From Chamaea fasciata (lineage: Eukaryota; Chordata; Aves; Passeriformes; Sylviidae), in NCBI GenBank assembly GCA_029207755.1, contig JARCOQ010000004.1, forward strand, positions 40,728,305 to 40,792,304: DNA of 64,000 nucleotides, written 5' to 3'. The notes under the pieces were generated by a model. It was not told the origin of the DNA. It saw nothing but the letters and a program-made list of their open reading frames with translations, and did not search any database. Position 1 is the first letter of the stretch; every line of letters starts with the position of its first letter. Of the stretch, positions 49,194 to 61,300 are shown piece by piece. The position numbers and the translations under genes are program-made.

Positions 49194-49665
49194 TGTGGTG
49201 GCATCTGGAGTTGTTTACCAGCTTGATCACTCACCAGTCCACATGGAAACCCAGACTGAAGCATGGAGAGGACATGGAAGAAGAAAAAGTGACTCTCAGG
49301 TGGGTTGAAGCTGGATGTTTATTGCTCCCACAGGGCCAGGTCCAGAGAGAGTGACTCCTGGGGTTCTGGTTTCAGCTCATGTATGAAGGGTGTGGACAGG
49401 GGTAAGGGGGAACCATAACCAATACCAGGTAAGGAGGGAGTGACCAAGACAGAAAGACAATACACAGGACATCTGATACGTGATACAGGGCGGAGAAGTT
49501 ATAGGCTCTGCCAATCACCCCAGCCTCTCACCAGCGTCTGGGCTGGGTTGCAGGGAGATGGACAGGACCCACAACTGGGGAAAAACTAAAGGGGTTAAAA
49601 CACGGGGTAGTCTGGAACAAACCATTCTACATAAAATTACAAACTAATAATTTCACACTGCTACA
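49194..49665 (-). mobile_element. Solo LTR (ERVK-like) inserted in CR1, TSD CCCAGC
   Basis: The unit reads TGTGGTGGCATC ... CACTGCTACA on the plus strand, flanked by perfect 6-bp repeats CCCAGC (49188-49193 and 49666-49671). Six bases is typical of ERVK-type integration. The reverse complement contains AATAAACATCC (near 49315), so transcription orientation is minus. Removing it and one TSD rejoins the surrounding CR1 sequence, which confirms the boundaries. Confidence 0.87.
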
Positions 49666-49671
49666 CCCAGC

Positions 49672-49788
49672 TGAACACAAACCTTGGTGACCTGCTCTAG
49701 CTGACCCTGCTTCAGCACGGGTCTGGATCCAAGATGATCTCAAGAGGTCCCTGACAACCTCACCATTCTGTATATAAGATTCTGTGAT
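49672..49788 (+). repeat. CR1 LINE 3' tip, continuation
   Basis: 'gacctgctctagctgaccct' and 'caagatgatctcaagaggtc' lead to 'ccattctgtatataagattc', the sense CR1 terminus. It continues the copy ending at 49193. Confidence 0.85.
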
Positions 49789-51473
49789 GCGGGAATGGTG
49801 ACATGACAGAGTGACCGGGCTACAGCCCCAGCTGAGTATGTCAGACTGTGAGGGTGGTAATTGACAATTATGTCCTCAGAGAAAGTGGGTATTCGTCTTC
49901 ACACAGCAACAACAAAAACATGCTAACTGGAAAAAAATTATTCCCAAGTACAAGTAATAAAAGGCTATAAAGCTATTTTCTTGCAACAGGCAGTGCTAAA
50001 AGACTTCATGCATGTTTATTTCATTTTCTGTGATTGCTACTTAAACTTTGAAAATCCATTTTTGCACCTAAATATATAAGTCTGCTATAAAGCATCTGTA
50101 TGTATTTATTGTGCTGAAGAAAGCCCACATTGCTTCTTCAGATTCATCCTTTATACAACATAACACAATTATTAACAAATATGTGACATTCATGTAAGAA
50201 CATTGCATTTTTCCTCAAAATATGAAGCAGAACCATGTCATCAAAAGTCATCATTGATTTATCAATGCTATCAAGAGCCCTCATTGCACTCAAATTCACT
50301 GTAGTTATTTTAAATATAGGCAAAGGGAATATTTACATTAAAGGATTAATATTATTCCTTCTCCTGCCCCCGCCCTTGAAATACATACTCAGCAGCACAG
50401 CATATATAACAGCAGAACTGAGAAAACACCAGGTGTTGTTAACCTAACTTTACAACATAAACCTGTCCTGCAAATATAGAGGACTGTTAACAGTGGGTAT
50501 TTGTGATGGCCTACAAAAGACCCAGCAATGTCCAGAGATGACAAATAACACTCACAGTTTAAAGTTATAATTTCTCCTGAAAATATCACCCAAAAGTTCT
50601 CCTATAACAATGGAATTTTCCACACATGCAGTCAAGATTTGTGGCAAGAAGTCAATTGTGTATTCGCGGCTCTTGAACTGCCAAAAGGCTTTTTGCCTAA
50701 CAGAACACCATGTATCTAGAAAACAATGAAACCTGACCCACAGAAGGACACAATTTCAAAATGTCAAATTACTATCAGTGTCACACCACAAAATCAAATT
50801 GTTGTCCTACATTACTTCAGTTGTGGGGCCTGCTCATTTTATTTTTGAAGCTAACAGCAACTTGGAAACTATATTATGCCTATTCACCTATTTAAATGTT
50901 TGAGTGTGGATCTTTAATTTCTGAAAGCAAGTAGAATACTTAAGTTAGTTATGAAAGCATTAAGAAGTTATTGATTCAAAGTTTATCACCATTAACATTT
51001 TGGTTTTGGCAGACAGACTATGTATTAAAGTCTCTCCTCAAGAATAAAATAGTCAGCTGCACATACCTCATTTGCATCACCTGCCTGCTATGTCAAATAC
51101 CAATCATAAGCAGAGTTATTTTACACTTCGTTTTTATTTTTTTAAATGGCATTTACAAACAAAAAAACCTTCAGAATATAAAATTGTATTACATTATTTC
51201 ATACAAATTCTCCATCACAGGCTATTCCAAATGCTAATATTTTCCCCACCATCATCACAGGAAATACAAAGTCTCAAACACGTTACACTTAGAAACAACC
51301 TGTTCCTTCATGACACTCAGGTGACATTCACATTATCCAAAAAGAAGACTTATCTACCTTATTTCCACATCTCTATTTCACATCTTGACAGACTGAGCAC
51401 TTGTTACCAAGTTGTCAGTCAGGTATCCTGACATATCTAAAAAAATCAGAACCTGAAGTCAGGTCCCCTGAGG
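49789..51473. other. DTWD2 intron 1, nothing seen
   Basis: AT-rich DNA without recognisable repeats. ORFs up to 119 codons (51072-51431) look like chance. Confidence 0.55.
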
Positions 51474-51479
51474 AATCAC

Positions 51480-52129
51480 CAATCGATGCTAAAGAGAACC
51501 CATTCTTCCATGCCTTTGCACTGAATTCAGACCTAAATGACATTCATTAAGGTACCAGTAATAAGGGGGCTAAAAGTCAAAGGGTGATCAATTATGGATA
51601 ATAGTCTGAACAATGTATCTCGCTCAACATATGCTGGGCTTGCAAGAGGAAGCAAGGCCTTTGCTTCCAACAGCAAGATGAAAAGAATGCGAGGCTAGCG
51701 GATAAAAAAAGGAACTGTTTGCTTGAGGCAGTGATAAGAAGGACTGATATGACCAAGGCCAGCCCTGAGGCTGGGGCTGTGACCAAGAAGCCAGTGAGCA
51801 TGCACAAGAGGACGGCGTAAAAAGTTCCAGCGAGAGGAAGACTGGTTTACTTCACCATGAAGACCACCGACGACCACCAGAGGGCACTGCGCAGGCACAA
51901 AAGACTGATCACACCATTTCAATGCAAAGCGAGAATAGGCGGGGTTAGGTGATAAATATGCACAGACAACTTAATGCATATGTAATATCTTAGAGAATAA
52001 GTAGAGATAGGTGACTCTTCGGAGTGGCACATGCCTTGGGAAAGATCACGCATCGCGCTCGGCACCAAAAAAACACATAGCTACTCTTCAACTAACTCTT
52101 AATAGTTGTGCAGTCTTATTTTTTCTGCA
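51480..52129 (+). mobile_element. ERVK-like solo LTR, 650 bp, TSD AATCAC
   Basis: The right part ('catcgcgctcggcacc', a degraded poly(A) region, then 'gtcttattttttctgca') has the look of the R-U5 end of avian ERVK LTRs. Perfect 6-bp repeats AATCAC lie at 51474-51479 and 52130-52135. The right terminus is CTGCA. The left terminus reads CAATCG instead of TG, so that end has mutated or is misplaced. A strong CTCF-like motif lies inside at 51872-51890. Confidence 0.65.
51872..51890 (+). promoter_or_regulatory. CTCF-like motif inside LTR
   Basis: The sequence gaccaccagagggcactgc fits the CTCF consensus core CCASYAGRKGGCRS closely. This is a motif match by eye only; occupancy is not shown. Confidence 0.55.
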
Positions 52130-52397
52130 AATCACACCATACAAGAAAAATCTGGAGTTCAGAAAATTGAGGAAGTCAGTTAAATAACCCTGGCCCAAAC
52201 CAACATGGTACTGTTAATGGTCATATCGCTTCCCATGAGGGACCCTAAGTTACAGTCTTACCCACCTCAACCCCAAGTCATCCCACAGAATGTCATGATC
52301 AATGAAAATCATAATTTAACTATAATCCTGAAGAATAGCATGGAGGGAACACGGTGCAAAAAAGCATTGAATGTACAATTTAGTCTTGCACTGTCAC

Positions 52398-52505
52398 CAC
52401 CACCAAAAAAAAAAACCCCCCAAAACAAACAAAAAAAAAAAAAAAACCACCACACCAAAAAAAACCTAACAAACAAACAAAAAAAACCCCAAAAACAAAA
52501 CCACA
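52398..52505. repeat. A/C-only low-complexity tract
   Basis: About 108 bases made almost only of A and C (runs of A with CCC or CAC breaks). The minus strand is correspondingly G/T-rich. The ORFs over it are artefacts. Confidence 0.9.
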
Positions 52506-54289
52506 AGGCCACTTTCCTTTTTTCCTAAAAAGTAGCTCTGTGGTCTTTTCATCCTCGTTTACTCTGCCCCCACATTTCTTTCAGAGTCTGTGCTCATTGT
52601 TCCCATGCTCCTCACAAGGACATCTAATTCATCCACAGCTCTTTAGGAAGCTGATGTTTTAATACTCTACACGGTAATGAAGAGCTGAATAAATACTTTG
52701 CATCATGCTTACTATGAAAGAAAACAGAGAGATACCTATTCTAGAAACCATTTTTGTATGTAACTCATCAGCGAATCTGTTCAAAATTGACAGAACTAAA
52801 GCAGATACTGTGAAACCCTCTAACAAAATAAACAACAATAATGGCAGTACTCTACAGGCATTTTAAACTCAACATTAAAAAGCCCAATAAGGAACGTGGG
52901 TTAACTCTCACTCAGCCAATTCCTTGGCATGTCAGGACTAGAAATGCTGAGCAGCAAAAAACTACAACTGAAAAAAAACAACTTCAACAAAGAAGACTGC
53001 TATTGTGAACAGAAACTACAAATAAAAATATGGTTATTTAGACCCTTACAAAAATATGTGGTTTATATTAAAAGAATTGGCATGGCTTTAGCAAAAGGAA
53101 ATCCTACTTTTCAGAACTATTTAAGATCTCTGAAAGAGTCAATAAATAAAGGGGTGAGAGTACTGTAGTTGTCAAAAATCAACTTTGGCTTTCCAAAAGA
53201 CTACCAGGAAACTAAGCAACCATAGAATGAGGAAGGGTCCTTATAAATACAAACAGAAACAGATCACCATAGGTATAAATCTCTGGCTGGCTTGTTCACA
53301 CCTGGAATACTATGTGCAAGGGAGGAAGGCAGAAGCCACAGACAAAATAAACTAAAAGGTAATTCCTCCCTACTGTGGTTTGTAGGCCTGTCATGTGTCC
53401 TTGCTAGCCAGATGTTGCTGATACATGGAGTTTACATGGGTCTAAGGGGGACTGGAGAAATTCACATCCAAAAAGCCCCCTATATTTACTGGGGGATATT
53501 AGATACAAAACCACATCCAGCTCAAGAAGTTCTTTGAGCTATAAGCGATTGGAAAAAAAGAGGGCAGCAAAAAGCAAGTGTCACTCACCTGCCTGGTTTT
53601 CATCTTTGAGCATCAACTGCTAATGACTACTCTTTCTAACAGTGAACACTTTCAACTACTATGACTTGCATGATAGGTAGTTTTTATCACAACTTACAAA
53701 CAGGAAACTCACCAGCAGTAAGCTTCTGAACTCCTAACACTTGAAAAAGAACTACACTGTTAGCAAAAGCACATGCCTTTCCACTTGTTTCACCAATGAT
53801 CATGAATAGATGAATCACTCTAGGTGCTGAGAAGTGTATTTTCCTTGGCAGTTATGCGCAAGCATTTCAGCTCAGGAACCTGCACTCACTTTACTAAAAG
53901 GACATACCTACAATAAGCATAAAATCAGTTTGTGAGGTATTTCTGTAAGACCATAAGTCACTGCCTGCTTCAAAAAGATTCCTGAATTCACAAGCTGCAT
54001 TAACCAGTGCTTGAACAGATCTCAAAATCAGCTGTAAAGCTGTTAGGTAAGATTAGTTTCTCATTTTCTTTTGACAAAGCACCAAAGACTGCCCAGCCAT
54101 ACTGAAGCCTCACGAGCCTCACTGCGTGGCACTGAGGGGACACATCTTCCCGTTCCCCTTTGCTTTTCAAAGGTAAGCATACAGTGAAAAGGTGCAGCAT
54201 CCTCTCTGGATGGAGCCTCTAGCTATTGCTCACCACATTTACCCGCTCCTTGGACAACAGAGTTAATTCATGTCATGTTATGGCTACAC
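52506..54289. other. DTWD2 intron 1, promoter-proximal part, unassigned
   Basis: Mixed AT-rich sequence. Faint CR1-like wording around 53220-53540 is too weak to call. No exon is supported. Confidence 0.5.
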
Positions 54290-54570
54290 AAGAGGTGCGT
54301 ACATGCCTTTAGGACATGATGGTTTCAGGACAAGAGGCAACAGGCAGAAACTGATACACACGAAGTTCCACCTGAACATGAGGAAGAACACCTCTACTGT
54401 GTCTGGATCAGATTGTCCACAGAGGCTGTGGAGCCTCCGTCACCGGGGATATCCAAGAACCACCTGGATGCAATCCTTTGCCGTGTGCTTTGGGATGGCC
54501 CTGCTTGAGCAGGGAGGCTGGACCAGATGACCCCGCGCGGTCCCTCTCAGCCTGACCCGTTCCATGACTG
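54290..54570 (+). repeat. CR1 LINE 3' end, sense
   Basis: 'gaagttccacctgaacatga', 'agaggctgtggagcctccgt' and 'gctggaccagatgaccccgc' are a sense CR1 3' end ending near 54570. It abuts the CpG island of the DTWD2 promoter and is itself unusually rich in CpG near its end. Confidence 0.88.
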
Positions 54571-54755
54571 CGACGCCATAGGCGCTGGAGGGCGCACAGG
54601 GCGAGCGAGAACCCGCTCACAGCGACTCGCTCCGTGCGCTTGCCCCTGAGGACTACTCAGTCACTGCCGAGCCACAGACCCGAGCCCGCCCGAGGCCTCG
54701 GCGCCGCCTCACCCACCGGCCCCGCGGAACTTCCGCCGCCCCACGCCCTCGTCAC

Positions 54756-54886
54756 CTGCAGCGCACGCATACGGGCCGTCTCTCGCAGAGCTCCACCGGC
54801 AGCTCCCACAGCCCCTCGAAGCCCTCGCCTTCCCCGGCCGGGGCCGTGGCCGGGCCCGGATCCGCCCCGCCGCCGCTCCCTTCCAT
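54756..54886 (-). CDS. DTWD2: DTWD2, first coding exon
   Basis: This 131-nt coding part begins at ATG 54886-54884 (MEGSGGGADP...) and ends ELCERRPVCVRC plus AG of split Ser44. The N-terminus is Gly/Ala/Glu-rich and low complexity, as in other DTWD2 proteins. LWELPVE, followed by C40 and C43 of the Cys motif, identifies it. The donor is CTGCAG|GTGACG (54750-54755). The start has G at -3 and G at +4. No in-frame ATG is seen in the 60 nt upstream, although the frame stays open there. An out-of-frame ATG lies upstream at 54933. The frame stops just inside the intron, so a simple ORF scan misses this exon. Confidence 0.88.
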
Positions 54887-54914
54887 GCCGGCGTGGCGAG
54901 AGCTCGAGGCCGCC

Positions 54915-54933
54915 GACCGCCAGAGGGCGCCAT
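54915..54933 (+). promoter_or_regulatory. CTCF-like motif at DTWD2 5' UTR
   Basis: gaccgccagagggcgccat matches the CTCF core (CCGCCAGAGGGCGC). It lies about 30 bp upstream of the DTWD2 start codon. Motif match by eye only. Confidence 0.5.
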
Positions 54934-55082
54934 CGGGCAGGAGAGCGCGCGGCCCCTCTCACGCGAGGAGGCGGTACCGCCCCTTCCCGGGACTGGCCCA
55001 ATGGGAGCTCGCGAAGCGCCGGTGGAGCCCCGCCCACTGAGGCGGCGCCAGTTCTAGCCCCTCGCGCTGCGCAGTGGGGCGC

Positions 55083-55101
55083 GACCAGCAGGGGGTGCTG
55101 T
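55083..55101 (+). promoter_or_regulatory. CTCF-like motif upstream of DTWD2
   Basis: gaccagcagggggtgctgt fits the CTCF core closely (CCAGCAGGGGG). It has the same orientation as the motif at 54915-54933, about 168 bp away. Confidence 0.5.
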
Positions 55102-55330
55102 CAGCGCGGCCTTCCCGGGCAGTGCTGGGAGCGGGACTGGGACCGGCGCCGGGTCCGGGTGAGTCCCATCCTGCCGAGAACGGGGAACCGGGAACCCCTG
55201 CCCGCCCCTGCCACTGTCCTCACCTCACGGTACCGGCACCGGCACCGTCGAGAGAGACTGACAAACAGCCCAGGTCCCGAGTTGAGAGCGCCCCGCTCCG
55301 CGTAGACAGCAGCTGCTGGTGCTACTAGTG

Positions 55331-58300
55331 ACATTCGGGTGGGAGATTGAATTTTTGATACTTTTTTTTTTTTTAAAATCACGAACTTCTAGTTGTTAAG
55401 TAATTATCCACTTTAATTGATATATTATTCCAAGTGCTGCAGGGTAGGAGTTCAGGACTTCCCATGCCCTAGTTCCCTTATATCCTTTCCTGGGTTCACG
55501 CAATTCTGCAGCCCAAGACAAATTGTAAGTTATATTGTAGTCATTAAGATAGATATGTTAATAAGCTGAGTCTGTCGGAGTCCATTATACACTACAATGA
55601 AATTCAACTCCAAAGTTGTTGCAGTTTACATTGGAAATGTACTGACATATAGCAGCCAGTAAGTTTCCACACAAGAGATCCTCTCCTTAAATTAGCATCT
55701 GCAGATGAGTGGGCCCGTTGTGTTATTTCCTGTTTTCTGTTAGGCATCCAAAATAAACTGTATTGTGTTTATGTGTTTACAATCATCAGAGCCATTTGAT
55801 GTAATTCAGACCTCCTTGTATTAGATTCATGTGCAATGTTAATGTACTTTTGCTTTTAAGTTGTGTATTCTTGTACTATAGTTGTGTATTTGTAGCTTAA
55901 GCTATATATGCACTAATTTTCTTGTGTATTAAAGTCATTTTTCCTCACAAGATTCAAAAAAATCAGAGACCACTGATACTGAAGCTGGCTATATACTTAT
56001 ATACTGTAAATGAAACAAAACAAAAACAACCCCTAAAGAAACAAACAGGAAAAAAACCTAGGAAAAAAAACCCCAAACAAACAAAAAAAAAAAAGCCCAC
56101 CACCACTAAGCAAATTCTAAATTACAAAATTATCTATTGCTAGTATTATAGGCCGCCTAATTTAGGATAGGGAGACTAATGTGGATGGTGGGGAAGGATG
56201 AAACTTTTTTATTAAGCTGAAAGCCTCATCAGGAGGTGAGTTGTTATAACCTACAAACAGCTTTTTTAGGCCTATTGTTAGGAAGATTACAGTGGGCAGG
56301 ACGAGGAGTATTAATGACTACTTTCCTAGTTTCACCTTACTGAGAAGTGTCCCCATGCAGGGCTACCAGCAGAAGCCTGGATATGCCTTCAAAGCTTTCC
56401 ACAAGTCTTCAAAGACAAGTTTTTTGTCTGCTCTGCTAAGTATAATCATCTTCAGTCATCAACTTAAAAAGAAAGTAAACTATTGTAAACTGTTCTGGTC
56501 AGACCACAGGTAAGAAGAAAATAGATCTGCAGATCGATGCCTAAAATAAATGTAACAATAACTTGGTCTGAAGTAATTTTGTTGCCAAGGAAATGGGTGA
56601 ATGTGACAGTGAGGTTCAGCAACGAGAGGAGGCTTTTCTCTGTATGCGTGCATCTGAAGAGCGCAGTGAGTCAGTTGAAACTGAAGGAAAATGGAAACAT
56701 GAGAGCTGCTTAGGATAACCTGACCTTGAGTAGGCTTGAGAACAGAGGGTTCATGTTAGCAGAACATTGCTGTTCTGGACTATCAACAACAGTAGAAGGG
56801 ACTGAAAGCCAGCTGAACCCTAGCATTTTTTTTTTTTTTTTAACAGCGCTAATGTTTGCTATATCTGTGTTATTTCAAAGAATCTTCTCTTACCAAAGGC
56901 CAAAAAGCTACAAATCTGACACCAAATACTAATTTTTTAAAATTGGAAGCATTATTATTTTAGCCTAAACAACTTGTTTCAATAAAAAGGCATTTAAGAG
57001 GAAGAATTACTGAATATTGAAGTCTAAGACAAAAAGTAAAATATATTTTATGCCAGATCTTGATAATCTTATGCAGGCTAATAGGTATTTATGTTCACAG
57101 TATCATTCTAATGCATTATTAGCTTGAGTATTTGATGTGCAGACTTAAATGCAAGTTAACACATCCACCATCATATTAGAAACCTGAGGAATCCACAGCA
57201 TGTCTTTGGACCAATGTTTGCAATTTGTAAATTTACAAACCTAAATGATGGGATGACTGGGAGCTTCTTACTTGTGTTTAATACATTTGATGCATTTCAC
57301 CGTTCCCTTTTTGGGATAATAAATGGTCAGGTGCTTAGTGAATCATTGTAGTGTGGAAAGTCCATTAAATTTTGTGGAAAGTACTGTTCTTCTGCATGTC
57401 CATTCTCTTCTGCATTTTTACATAAACAATTTCCCTTTTGTTCTAGGATTTAGTATTTATTTTATTTTAGGGTTAACCCTTACTGAGTAAGAACAAGTTA
57501 TATTTCCTGCTGCTACAAGTCACCAAAAATTCCTTCCACACCAACAAGTTCAAATTTTATATACCTTTATTTTAAGAGATATGAAAAAGCTGTCAGCATG
57601 GCAGTTCTCAAAGAAGCATGTTCAAATGGCAGGTGTAGTTTCCAAGCAGTTTTATCCAGTTTAATTCCAAAAACCATATTTCTACTGCTTGGTTCGACTC
57701 AGAGTTTCAAATACCAGCATAAGTAATTTGAAATCCTGGTGGATACATTATATTTTTTTATTTTGTTTTCTTTGTAAAAGCGGTGTCCTTGTACAGAATG
57801 TTCTTTCATGGTAGCTCACAAATGTTGAATTCGGGTAGCTGTGGTTCATGTTTCCTGTCTATCCCCATCCTTGTCCATGCATTCAGGACAAGAATTGATC
57901 CAGCATTCAAGCTGGAGGGGCTGCCCGAGCTGTCTTACTGCGCAGTCACTGGCGTCAGCAGGAGGCACAGTCTGCCTGAGTGCAGTGGGAACTGGGAGCT
58001 TGGAAGCCATGCTGGGCTAAGATGCTGCCTTCTGGGCACCACAGATGAGCCTGGAGAACTGACTGACACTGAGAAATGTCAGCCAAGAGGAGCAAGTTTG
58101 TAGACAGGTGAGCTGGGAGATGCTTATACAAAGGCAGCCATGAAAAAGAAGGGTGATGCTTTTGTTTGCTGTGTGATTCTGCCTCATTCCCTCACAACAG
58201 AAGACAAACATCTTGGTGTTCATACAGCAGAATGGTATCAATGAAGCAGCTTCCAAGATGACAACATGTGTGAATCGAACCCCATGTGCAATATGGAAGA

Positions 58301-61300
58301 CAGTTTATTAGATTAGGGGGGTCCAGAGCAATGTTGGTAAGTACTACTCAGGGTGGAAATAGAGCTCGGTGCAGGAGAAGTGTGGGGGTGTCTGAACTTA
58401 AAATCAGGAACTGTTGAGTTTTGGGAAAGAGCTTGCTTTTTGTTTGACCTAAACATGTACTGACCTGATTTGTCAGCCCACTTGTTTCCCAAAACAGGCC
58501 TTTTTGAAGGAAAAAGAATGTTTTTGTGAGACAAGATAGCTGGCCAGAATAGAGGAATAATCCTCTCCAACTTTCCACCAAGGACTTCATGACTGTTGCT
58601 GGAGGTACTGTATTTTTCCACACGCACAGAGATACTGTGAGACTTAAGGGCCAAAACTGCCTGTGCCTGTTTTTATTCTAGAAGATGCTATAATATAAGA
58701 GATTTGCAACACAAAGGATGGGATTAAAGCACCCCATCTTACTTGTTTGCCTGGGCAGCTAACGATTACATTTCAGGGAACAAAAAGTAGAAACTAAAAC
58801 AATACAAAACAAACAAATGAGCAAACAAAAACAGAACACACACACACAAAAAAAAAAAAATCCTAAACAACAAACCCAAAAAACATAACAAAAGAAACAA
58901 ACAAAACAAAAAAAAACAGTGACAAAGATTTAATCATCCAGTACTAAAAATCTGGTTTCATGGTAAGAACTGCATAACAATTATGTACAGTACATAATGT
59001 TGTCTCCCAAGCGGCTGAACCTGTAGGCTTCAGACATTAAGCATTATGTTTAAAGTCTTTGGATTTGTCTGTCATTCATGATAAGTCACTGCTTTGTAAA
59101 TACTGACAGCAAATGACTTGAAAAATGGAGAATTCATTTCAGCTATTTTAGTTTCTACTGGGAGCTTGGAAGTGTCCTTTACATAAACTAGAGAAACAGC
59201 AGGAGCAATAGAAACACACAGTTTGTCGCTTATTCTTCCTTTGTGTTTTTTTTCTGTTGACCTAAGAACTAAAATTTGTGCATTATGTCCAAAATGCTTT
59301 GCAGCCATGATTATGCCTTTATTCTACCTGATGAAAAGTCTTCTGCAGAGCTTGTTCTTTCGCACCTCTCTTCTACATATTTGCCAAAAAAAGAGGTACT
59401 TTCCAGAATCACAGGATTTGGGGGATAATAATGGTTGTCTGTTGGAGCTTTCCCCACAGCTTGCAGATACCCTGTAAGAACATGCAGTTAGGAACTATTT
59501 TCATGTGAGGAAATAGCTCAAAATAATTTTCCATCCCAGCTGTCTCTGCTATTTCTCATACATACACTTTTATTTTTGCCATAACTACACAGATGAGTTA
59601 CAGTGAAATAATCAGGGCATGACTTTGCAAGGTAACTACTTCATTTCAAAACCACTGGTTTACATATTTTCACGTATGGTTAATACCAGGAAATGTTCTT
59701 TCTCTTTCTCCCTTGCAGATAATTACCATCCATTTTGAAAAAAAACTATAACAGTGAACACACTGATACTGAATAGAACCTTATTTCTTTACTTTGTCTT
59801 AAATCAGTGAAACCTTTTAGTGAATCTATATTGGAATTAATTTCAGTGAAGTTATATAAAGGTACTTACACAGTAATATTTTTCTTCCAGGAATATGGGC
59901 AGTACTGTGGTAGGACAAATATCAGTACAGTCTGGAGCTTTGCTTTTGAAGGTTAGCCTAAGTGGCTTATGTTAGCCTCATTTTAAAGAGAGAAACCCTA
60001 AGAATACCAAAGGTTGGTCTGCAGCTGCACACTTGTGCAGTTACCATTCATCACTTGCAAATACATTTTACAGTGTTTACATTACACAGATAAACTAGCA
60101 GAGCCCTGAACCTCTGGCATAGATACAATTATGGTAGCAGACATTATTGAGAGGCAGCTTTGGAACATTTTGGTTGCATTTGTTACTATAAAATGTTGCT
60201 AATTATACAGAAAGGTGGCTACTTCCAAATGAATTTAATAAATCTGTAGTGCTTGTATGGCTTTTCACAGTCTACCTGCGCTGGGAGTTCAGCATTCTGC
60301 ATTTGGTGGTCAGATGCCAATGGCTCTGCGGGTATTTGTTCCTGATCAAGTAGTCACCTTTCGTGGTGGATTAACAATTCCTTCTGCTAATGAGAACTGT
60401 AAACAAACATGGACATATTAGATTCTCATGAAACAATGTTCACTTGTTCCAGCTCAGAAACTAGTGAGTGCTGGCAGGGTATCAGGTGTTAGATGATGCT
60501 GCTGCAGGCTGCGTCCAGCCAATTTCTATCAAGCTCAAATGAGCATGTTGTTCAAGTCAGCACATACTCAACAAATTTTAAAAATTGAAGCTTATTTCTA
60601 AATGCAACAAATAATTTGAAGGTGCACATAAATTATCAGAGCTAGTAAGATGATGATCTTGCCCACCTTCCCACACTCCCCATCTTGCCTGGTGTAATGC
60701 AAGTGCCCATGTATCCACATAGCCACTCTGCATGTTTCTTTCTCTATTTCCTCTCAGACAGACCTGCTAGGTTTATCCTGTGACCAGCCACACTCATGCC
60801 TGTCACAAGTGTGCATGAAGAACAAGGAGGAGAAAAATGTCCACCTTTCCATTCAGATCTCTAGTGTCAGTGAAAAAGAGACCAGTAAAAATGTAAATGC
60901 TGGGGGGAAAAAAACTGCTTTTCTGGGCATGTACTGGTGCCTGCAGAGGATGGCCTTGGTCACGAGTTGCTGTCTTGGTGTGGGCCAGCCCTGTGATGTG
61001 TACAGGCAGAATGTACTGGAAGGGCATATGGCAAGATATGCAAGTATTGCCAGCTAAAAATAACCCTTCATGGCAGCTTCACTTTTTTCTGTCACCTTTC
61101 CTTTTTCTAAGCTGCTACTCTTCCTTTCCCATTGGTCTGCTGCTGCAGTGTTCATCTCACCCATGCCATGGTGTGCTGTGAAAGAGCCTGCCAGGCTGCT
61201 CCTTGGTCTGTGCTCCCTGCCAGCACAATACTCACAAGGCTTTGCTGATCTGGAAAATCTCTGTACACTCAATTCTTTGTTTCACTATTATGGGCAAGCT

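Larger units (their letters stand above)
54571..55330. promoter_or_regulatory. CpG island and promoter of DTWD2
   Basis: GC content and CpG density jump abruptly compared with both flanks. Upstream of the DTWD2 ATG on the minus strand are a GC box (CCCCGCCC, 55028-55035), a CCAAT box read on the plus strand (near 54998) and an NRF1-like CGCTGCGCAG (near 55066). There is no TATA box. This is the usual layout of a housekeeping promoter. The right half (about 55080-55330) extends well past the likely start site. Confidence 0.85.

Noticed and set aside
54657..55037. 126-codon minus-strand ORF over DTWD2 exon 1
   Set aside because: It is in a different frame from the DTWD2 coding exon. Exon joining to 22027 supports only the frame starting at 54886.
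54634..55305. 223-codon plus-strand ORF across the CpG island
   Set aside because: It is Pro/Arg/Ala-rich, as expected when GC-rich DNA lacks stops by chance, and it overlaps the DTWD2 exon and promoter on the other strand. No domain is seen.
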